Source: UBA10438 sp964432155
Lineage (GTDB): Bacteria > Bacteroidota > Ignavibacteria > Kapaibacteriales > Kapaibacteriaceae
Direction: 5' to 3'
NCBI GenBank assembly: GCA_964432155.1
Contig: CAYSMF010000005.1
Span: 62,001-126,000, forward strand
Length of the DNA stretch: 64,000 nt
The notes below the pieces were generated by a model. That model worked only from the letters and a program-made list of their open reading frames with translations, did no database searches and was not told the origin of the DNA. How positions within the stretch are numbered: the stretch's first letter is position 1; each line of letters opens with the position of its first letter. Both the position numbers and the translations under genes were made by a program. Positions 58,907 to 64,000 of this stretch are shown in pieces.

Positions 58907-60160
58907 TTAGATGCCGAGCTCCATGTTGAAGCGAGCGTAGAGTGAGTGCTGCACTTCGCTGCCCGAATTCAGCAGGGTAATGCGATTGGTGCCGAGTTCG
59001 ACATTTGCCTTGATACGATGACGGTTGATGTAGTAACCGAGCACACCACTGATGTTGACCTGCTTCTGGTACTCGGCGAGTCCGGCAAGTTGACTACCTG
59101 CATCAACTACAGCATATCGTGCACCAACATTCCACATCGATGGAAAGACGTACGAGGCCTGTGCCATGTAGCCGCGGCCGACAAACACTGCAGCATAATC
59201 CTTGCCTGTTGTGTCTTTGCTGTTGTACGTGATCGGGTTGTCCGACGTGCGCTGTGCATACTCTGTGTAGAGCGAGAAGCCCTGATACTTCAGCAACGCG
59301 TCTGCATAGAATACCTGTGAGGAGCGGCGTCCATACAGTGCACGACCAAGCGGTCCGCGTGTCTTGGTTTGATTGTCGTTGTGGTGATAGGTAACACCTA
59401 CCGACAGCTTTGGTGTTTGTTCGCGCATGATGTCGCCTTCGAAATAGTCGCCACCATTCTTGAAGGCTCCAAACGGAAGCACTTCGGCGCGACCAGTATA
59501 GGCCATGCCGCCACCAACCAACGATGGCTGATTCCGTCCATCACCCGTTGATACGGCACCCCGCAGGTTCACAATTACACTTCCGGTAAGCGGACGCCAG
59601 AAGCCCTGGAAGCCGAAGTCGCGGTCGAGGTTGAACGCAGCGTTAACAATCGAACGATCCGGCTGCTCAAGGTCTGCCGATGAGATCACACGCTGACGGT
59701 TACCAGGGAGCTTCGTCTGACCGAAACCCACCTGGAGGTTTGGAGTGAAGTTCCAGAAGATCATCGCGTCGCGAATGATGTTGGGGAACTGCGTATCAGA
59801 CCAGTCTTGGTCCGACCGCGAGAATGACAACTGAAGATTGAACGTCAGGCGTGGGTCGTAGAGTGAGCCACCAAATCGCAAACGGAGGCGACGAACCGCG
59901 AAATCCGTCGAACCTGCCGAAAGGTCGAGGTCCTGGTCGACGTCTTCCGTCTTCGTGGTGTAGGTCGCCCAGTTTTGCATGCGGAAGCGCATCAAAACGC
60001 GTGTGCTCGAATCGGCCGACTGGAACACAACACCATCAGCATTGAAGTCGAAGCTGCCATGTGACTGTGTCGAGGCCTGTCCGAACAGCGCCGTCGAGGC
60101 AAGGATAACGCCAGTAGCTAGTGTGCTGGCGCGCAGAAGTACCCGTGTAAAGATTCCCAT
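58907..60160 (-). CDS. Phosphate-selective porin, OprO/OprP family
   Basis: 417 aa. A signal peptide (RASTLATGVILASTALFGQ) precedes a 16-stranded barrel typical of PF07396 (FRMQNWATYTTKT, VRRLRLRFGGSLYDPRLTFNLQLSFS, FGFQGFWRPLTGS, GYYINRHRIKANVELGTN), ending with an aromatic-containing strand (LYARFNMELGI). It is expected to let phosphate or other anions through the outer membrane. It leads the operon porin-pstSCAB-phoU, a logical order of outer-membrane pore, binding protein and ABC transporter. Upstream lie the 11-bp direct repeats proposed as PHO boxes. Confidence 0.9.
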   Translation of the reverse strand: MGIFTRVLLRASTLATGVILASTALFGQASTQSHGSFDFNADGVVFQSADSSTRVLMRFRMQNWATYTTKTEDVDQDLDLSAGSTDFAVRRLRLRFGGSLYDPRLTFNLQLSFSRSDQDWSDTQFPNIIRDAMIFWNFTPNLQVGFGQTKLPGNRQRVISSADLEQPDRSIVNAAFNLDRDFGFQGFWRPLTGSVIVNLRGAVSTGDGRNQPSLVGGGMAYTGRAEVLPFGAFKNGGDYFEGDIMREQTPKLSVGVTYHHNDNQTKTRGPLGRALYGRRSSQVFYADALLKYQGFSLYTEYAQRTSDNPITYNSKDTTGKDYAAVFVGRGYMAQASYVFPSMWNVGARYAVVDAGSQLAGLAEYQKQVNISGVLGYYINRHRIKANVELGTNRITLLNSGSEVQHSLYARFNMELGI

Positions 60161-60185
60161 GGTTCAGGGTCTCGCGTGTAATGAA

Positions 60186-60207
60186 ATTGTTAGCCAATTG
60201 TTACCGG
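60186..60207 (-). promoter_or_regulatory. Proximal PHO-box-like repeat pair upstream of the porin
   Basis: ATTGTTAGCCA (60186-60196) and ATTGTTACCGG (60197-60207) are consecutive 11-mers that share ATTGTTA. They start 26 bp upstream of the porin ATG, where a PhoB-type activator would replace the -33 contact. The 11-bp period matches the known PhoB/PhoP box architecture (7-bp repeat plus 4-bp gap). Confidence 0.55.
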
Positions 60208-60227
60208 TGCGAAACTAGAGCCCCCCT

Positions 60228-60260
60228 CCGTAACACTACCGTTACCTTTCCGTAACATTG
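60228..60260 (-). promoter_or_regulatory. Distal triple 11-bp repeat, PHO-box-like array
   Basis: CCGTAACACTA (60228-60238), CCGTTACCTTT (60239-60249) and CCGTAACATTG (60250-60260) are three consecutive 11-mers sharing CCGT(A/T)AC. It lies between the divergent porin operon (68 bp upstream of its ATG) and pfkA (56 bp upstream). The direct-repeat period of exactly 11 bp is the hallmark of PhoB/PhoP sites. Confidence 0.65.
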
Positions 60261-60301
60261 AAAACGATGAATATTCTGTCATAGAAAGGGGCTTGCGGTC
60301 G

Positions 60302-60309
60302 TATTTTCG
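60302..60309 (+). promoter_or_regulatory. Probable -7 box (TATTTTCG) of pfkA
   Basis: It differs from TAnnTTTG at one position and ends 6 nt before the pfkA ATG. No Shine-Dalgarno sequence is present, so a leaderless or nearly leaderless start is likely, as for eight other genes here with perfect boxes. Confidence 0.45.
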
Positions 60310-60315
60310 TGGCGT

Positions 60316-61275
60316 ATGAAACGTATCGCAGTGTTTACTAGTGGCGGCGACGCACCCGGCATGAATGCCCACATTCGTGCTGTTGAGCGCACTGCCGATA
60401 AGCGTGGCCTCGAGGTCATTGGCATTATCGGTGGATACTCGGGAATGATAGCCGGGCACTTCGAAGTGCTCGATCGCGTTCGCACAGCCAATACGATTGA
60501 TCGTGGTGGTACGATCCTGAAGACGTCTCGTTGTCCAGATTTCTTTGAGCCTGACGGACGTATCCAAGCTGCCGAGCAGTTGCGCAAGCATGGCATCGAT
60601 GGTGTTGTTGCCTGTGGCGGTGACGGAACATTCCATGGTGCACATGCGCTGTGGACTGAGCATGGTATTCCGATTGTTGGAACGCCGGGAACGATCGATA
60701 ACGATCTGGCTGGTACCGACTTCACGATCGGCTACGACACGGCCATTAATACTGCAGCCCAAGCGATCGACAAGATCCGCGATACAGCTGAATCACACGG
60801 TCGGTTGTTCTTTATTGAGGTGATGGGACGCCACGCCGGATTCATCGCGTTTGATGTCGGTATCGCCTGTGGTGCTGAGTACGTTGCTGTACCGGAAACG
60901 CTCACCGACATCGACGAACTCTATCAGCGTATTGTCCTTCAGGGCCTTGATAAGCGTACAGTCGTCATCGTTGGTGAAGGCGATGAACTTGGCGGTGCGC
61001 TTGGCATTAGCCGAAAGCTTGAGGAACGCTACGGCGTTCCGTCGAAGGTGTCTATTCTTGGACACGTGCAACGCGGTGGATCACCGACGGTGCGCGACCG
61101 TGTTCTTGCGTCGCGTCTTGGTGCAGCTGCCGTCGATGCACTCGTCAATGGTCGATCTGATGTCATGATCGGGCAGGTTGGACACGACATATCCTACGTG
61201 CCTTTTGAACAAACGTGGACGGATCGCAAGCCGATCCCTACCTATCTCACTGAACTTTCTACGCTCCTTGTATGA
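60316..61275 (+). CDS. pfkA: 6-phosphofructokinase
   Basis: 319 aa. It phosphorylates fructose-6-phosphate in glycolysis. The ATP-site start is VFTSGGDAPGMNAHIRAVER, followed by VACGGDGTFHGA and GTPGTIDNDLAGTDFTIGYDTAINT (catalytic Asp in TIDND), VMGRHAGFIA and VIVGEGDE. The GGDGT Gly after Gly-Gly-Asp favours ATP rather than pyrophosphate as the phosphate donor. Leu and Ala in IDNDLAG fit the family. The stop overlaps the following ATG (ATGA). Confidence 0.95.
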   Translation: MKRIAVFTSGGDAPGMNAHIRAVERTADKRGLEVIGIIGGYSGMIAGHFEVLDRVRTANTIDRGGTILKTSRCPDFFEPDGRIQAAEQLRKHGIDGVVACGGDGTFHGAHALWTEHGIPIVGTPGTIDNDLAGTDFTIGYDTAINTAAQAIDKIRDTAESHGRLFFIEVMGRHAGFIAFDVGIACGAEYVAVPETLTDIDELYQRIVLQGLDKRTVVIVGEGDELGGALGISRKLEERYGVPSKVSILGHVQRGGSPTVRDRVLASRLGAAAVDALVNGRSDVMIGQVGHDISYVPFEQTWTDRKPIPTYLTELSTLLV

Positions 61276-61556
61276 ACGACGTATTAACGTTTATCACCAT
61301 CGTGCAGATCTACCAAGTCGAAGGCATGGTAGCACTCGGCAAGATGAAGCATCCCGTCACGAATGAATTCATGAAGAATCAGGACCATGCGCGATATGTA
61401 ATCGACATGCTCACGATTCTGAAAGACAAGACGACGGGCAATTTGAACATCGACGAAGCACGGATTCTCGATCAGACGATCAGCACGCTGAAGCTCAACT
61501 TCGTTGATGAATTTGGCAACCCTGACGGTCCTGCGACGTCTGGAAATCTTGCCTAA
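61272..61556 (+). CDS. DUF1844-family protein
   Basis: 94 aa. It fits DUF1844: FITIVQIYQVEGMVALGKMKHPVTNEFMKN, HARYVIDMLTILKDKTTGNLNIDEARILDQTISTLKLNFV. The family is short, helical and cytoplasmic, with no known function. It overlaps the pfkA stop and is overlapped by the nadK start (TAATG), so all three genes are translationally coupled. Confidence 0.8.
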   Translation: MNDVLTFITIVQIYQVEGMVALGKMKHPVTNEFMKNQDHARYVIDMLTILKDKTTGNLNIDEARILDQTISTLKLNFVDEFGNPDGPATSGNLA

Positions 61557-62422
61557 TGCGCTGTATTGCCATCCTCGCCTACGCTGCGCGACCCGAAGCT
61601 GTACGCTGGGCGTCGCACGCAGCCACGCGATTGCACGAGGAAGGCGTCGAAGTCATCCTTGATACGATTCTGGCAGATGAACTACCAGACGAACTCGTCG
61701 CACGTTGCGACGTTCGTCCAGTGGTTGAGTTCAGTACTCGTGCAGACATGGTGATGACCTTCGGTGGTGACGGAACATTGCTTGCAGCCACGCGTGTGTT
61801 GATGGGATCTGATGTGCCGATCATGGGTATCAACGTTGGGAAGCTGGGCTTCCTTGCGGAATTCCCAACGTCGGAGCTCGACGCCGCAATCATGGATGTG
61901 CTCAAAGGAAACTATCGCATCGTCGATCGTACAACCCTCGAAGTGCATGCTGGAGATGCGGTGCATTACGCACTCAATGATGTGCTGATTGAGCGTTCAG
62001 CAGAAGCGAAGATGACAGGCGTGCGCGCATTTGTGAACGATCACCACGTTGCTGACTATCGCGCAGATGGCGTGATCGTGTGTACGCCGACAGGATCGAC
62101 GGCGTATTCGTTGGCAGCTGGTGGACCGATTATTGCGCCGTCGTCGCACGTAATCTGTGTTACGCCTATTGCGCCGCATACGCTCACCCTCAGACCGCTG
62201 ATCGTGAACGATGCGAGTGAGATTCGCTGCACGCTCATGGAAGGTCAGCGCGAAGCTCACGTTGTTGCTGACGGACAGATTCTATGCACGCTCAAGAGCA
62301 ATGAGTCGGTGATCATTCGAAAGGGTGATCACCTTGTAAAGCTTGTCAAGCGGGCCGATAGCAACTACTACGACCTGCTTCGCGAGAAACTTCTCTGGTC
62401 GGCCGACCCAACGGCACGATGA
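61556..62422 (+). CDS. nadK: NAD kinase
   Basis: 288 aa. It makes NADP from NAD. The nucleotide-binding GGDGTLL is at about 69-75, and NVGKLGFLAEF, NDVLIER and TPTGSTAYSLAAGGPI form the substrate site. Length and motifs are standard for bacterial ATP- or polyphosphate-dependent enzymes. The gene is coupled to the DUF1844 gene by a one-base overlap, and the permease gene begins 7 bp after its stop. Confidence 0.95.
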   Translation: MRCIAILAYAARPEAVRWASHAATRLHEEGVEVILDTILADELPDELVARCDVRPVVEFSTRADMVMTFGGDGTLLAATRVLMGSDVPIMGINVGKLGFLAEFPTSELDAAIMDVLKGNYRIVDRTTLEVHAGDAVHYALNDVLIERSAEAKMTGVRAFVNDHHVADYRADGVIVCTPTGSTAYSLAAGGPIIAPSSHVICVTPIAPHTLTLRPLIVNDASEIRCTLMEGQREAHVVADGQILCTLKSNESVIIRKGDHLVKLVKRADSNYYDLLREKLLWSADPTAR

Positions 62423-62429
62423 CGCGCTG

Positions 62430-63776
62430 ATGCTGCGCCGCGAGCTTTCATTTGTGCAAGCCACTGCGATCAATATGATCGACATGGTGGGCATTGGTCC
62501 GTTCGTAACAACGGCGCTCGTGGCATCGACCATGGGCTCGTCGGAAGGTGCGCTCCTTGCGTGGCTCTGCGGCATGATCATCGCGCTTATTGATGCATCG
62601 GTGTGGAGTGAGCTCGGGGCTGCGATGCCAAAGGCCGGTGGATCATACGCGTTCTTGCGTGAAGCCTACGGACACAGCACGTTGGGACGATTGATGTCGT
62701 TCCTGTTTGTGTGGCAGACAACATTCCAAGCACCACTCGTGATCACATCCGGTGCCTTAGGATTTGCCACCTATGCTACCTACGTGACGGGTCCGCTCGC
62801 ACCACTCGAAACACGCGCCATTGCCGTAGGTGTGATTCTCCTTCTCATGGCATTACTGTATCGTCGTGTCTCGGCGATCGGTGCGATTTCTGTTGTGTTG
62901 TGGACGTGCGTGGTTGCGACGATGGGGTGGATTATTATCTCGGGCATTGTCGCTCCTGCCGCCACACCCGTGCATGACGTATCGCGTGTTGCCGATGGCA
63001 TTGCATGGAACATGCTTGGTGCAGCATTGCTGCCGACCGTGTATTCCTACCTGGGATATTACAACGTGTGCCACCTCGGTGCCGAGGTGAAGAATCCCGA
63101 GCGTGTCATTCCACGCAGCATGTACGTGTCGATCATTGGCATCGGCGTTCTCTACCTTTCAATGCAATGGGCAATCACCCATGTTCTCGACGCTGAGACC
63201 ATCGCACAATCCTCATTCGTTGTGAGCACAATGCTCGCAGCGGTATGGGGGAGTCAGGCTGCAACGGTTGGCACAATATTGATCCTCATTGTCGCGATCG
63301 CATCGCTCTTCAGCGTGATGCTGGGATATACACGCATTCCATATGCGGCAGCGCAGGACGGACTCTTTTTCAAGGTGTTTGCGAAAGAGCATCCAACAGG
63401 CAACTTCCCACATGTCAGTTTGTTGATTCTCGGTGGCGTGTCGATTGTGTTTGCCGCGACGTTGTCGCTCGGCGATTCGATCAAGGCCATTATCACGATG
63501 CGTGTGTTCACGCAATTCATTGCGCAGGCAGGCGGTCTCATGGTGTTGCGCCGTCGCGTTGGACGTTCGGCTATGCCATGGCGCATGTGGCTCTACCCAG
63601 TGCCTGTTGTGATGACGATTTGCATTTGGCTGTGGTTGTTTTGGTCAGCCGATGCAACACGTCAGCTTGTTGGCATCATCGCACCTGTGATCGGTACGTT
63701 TGTGTACCTCGTGATCGCACGACGCGATCAACAGTGGCCATTTCGAACCTTGGAGACTACCCATGACGCGCATTGA
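62430..63776 (+). CDS. APC-superfamily amino acid permease
   Basis: 448 aa with about 12 membrane helices. The start of the family, RRELSFVQATAINMIDMVGIGPFVT, and the second helix LLAWLCGMIIALIDASVWSELGAAMPKAGGSYAFLREAYG are clear. The ATG at 62430 is chosen because the longer open frame lies within nadK. The substrate cannot be named; the next gene encodes adenine deaminase, so an amine or nucleobase is possible, but APC members usually carry amino acids. The adenine deaminase gene overlaps the 3' end by 14 nt. Confidence 0.85.
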   Translation: MLRRELSFVQATAINMIDMVGIGPFVTTALVASTMGSSEGALLAWLCGMIIALIDASVWSELGAAMPKAGGSYAFLREAYGHSTLGRLMSFLFVWQTTFQAPLVITSGALGFATYATYVTGPLAPLETRAIAVGVILLLMALLYRRVSAIGAISVVLWTCVVATMGWIIISGIVAPAATPVHDVSRVADGIAWNMLGAALLPTVYSYLGYYNVCHLGAEVKNPERVIPRSMYVSIIGIGVLYLSMQWAITHVLDAETIAQSSFVVSTMLAAVWGSQAATVGTILILIVAIASLFSVMLGYTRIPYAAAQDGLFFKVFAKEHPTGNFPHVSLLILGGVSIVFAATLSLGDSIKAIITMRVFTQFIAQAGGLMVLRRRVGRSAMPWRMWLYPVPVVMTICIWLWLFWSADATRQLVGIIAPVIGTFVYLVIARRDQQWPFRTLETTHDAH

Positions 63777-64000
63777 GGGTCGCATTGTTGACGTCCATGC
63801 TCGACGCATCTATCCGGGCGTTATCACGCTTGAGGGCGATCGTATCGCATCAATCAGCGAAGACCCGTCGGTAACAGCAACACAGCACATCTTGCCCGGA
63901 TTTGTCGATGCTCACGTGCATGTTGAATCATCGATGCTCATTCCGTCCGAGTTCGCACGTCTTGCAGTGGTGCACGGAACGGTAGGCACGGTGAGTGATC
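63763..64000 (+). CDS. ade: Adenine deaminase, 3'-truncated by the window edge
   Basis: Only the first 79 codons are visible. GGAGA lies 6 nt before the ATG. The start TRIEGRIVDVHARRIYPG, then ILPGFVDAHVHVESSML (metal-binding His-x-His) and PSEFARLAVVHGTVGTVSD, fits the Ade branch of amidohydrolases, which deaminate adenine to hypoxanthine. The catalytic C-terminal half is outside the window, so other amidohydrolases remain possible. Confidence 0.85.
   Translation, partial: MTRIEGRIVDVHARRIYPGVITLEGDRIASISEDPSVTATQHILPGFVDAHVHVESSMLIPSEFARLAVVHGTVGTVSD

Noticed and set aside
60276..60282. CTGTCAT, identical to an E. coli PHO half-site, before pfkA
   Set aside because: No second half-site at 11 bp on either side; a seven-base match is likely by chance.
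1..64000. tRNA, rRNA, phage, IS or integron elements
   Set aside because: I looked for these along the window and saw no clover-leaf genes, transposase frames, terminal inverted repeats or attachment sites that could be supported by reading alone.

Overview
The window reads as chromosomal DNA of a Bacteroidota/Chlorobiota-type (FCB group) bacterium, probably a Kapabacteria- or Ignavibacteria-like lineage of medium GC. The evidence is: several secreted proteins with a C-terminal Por (type IX secretion, T9SS) sorting domain, giant Ig/PKD-repeat proteins, a PD40-OmpA protein, and promoters of the Bacteroidota type (TAnnTTTG at -7). The placement is inference. No tRNA, rRNA, CRISPR array, phage or IS element was seen. 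Coding density is high; only one stretch above 300 bp lacks a gene (1730-2238).

Layout. 1-1.7 kb: the 3' part of an unknown gene carrying two in-frame copies of a dispersed DNA repeat, then obgE. 2.2-13.5 kb: one 3,759-aa secreted repeat protein with a recognisable promoter, a long 5' UTR and a UUCG-loop terminator. 13.6-15.9 kb: an Asp-box/Ig surface protein. 15.9-17.6 kb: paaBCD (phenylacetyl-CoA epoxidase parts, without paaA). 17.6-23.3 kb (minus): a TonB-dependent receptor and a 1,171-aa PKD/propeller protein. 23.4-25.1 kb: a PhoB/PhoR-like two-component pair. 25.1-31.0 kb (minus): a four-helix membrane protein, a STAND-like ATPase and a sialidase-fold T9SS cargo in tight order. 31.1-33.0 kb: dnaK with an upstream palindrome. 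33.3-35.8 kb: small secreted proteins, including a 44-aa peptide with G tracts. 35.8-37.2 kb (minus): terC and an NlpC/P60 lipoprotein. 37.4-46.5 kb: polA, a UppP-cyclophilin fusion, a second cyclophilin, PD40-OmpA, argD-like, a Cys-cluster protein and an RNA methyltransferase. 46.5-51.2 kb: thrS, an MscS channel and four small genes. 51.2-54.4 kb (minus): rmlA, nhaA, a DUF4286 protein and a lone sdhC. 54.4-60.2 kb (minus): a phosphate operon (porin, pstSCAB, phoU). 60.3-64.0 kb: pfkA, a DUF1844 protein, nadK, an APC permease and the start of adenine deaminase.

How it fits together. The phosphate operon, 11-bp direct repeats in front of it that look like PHO boxes, and the PhoBR-like pair 37 kb away suggest one Pho regulon. 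The most striking feature is a shared gene-start design: eight genes, several of them core genes (polA, thrS, uppP, terC, rmlA), begin 3-5 nt after a perfect TAnnTTTG box and lack a Shine-Dalgarno sequence. This predicts leaderless mRNAs. Genes inside operons and a few leadered genes use ordinary ribosome binding sites.
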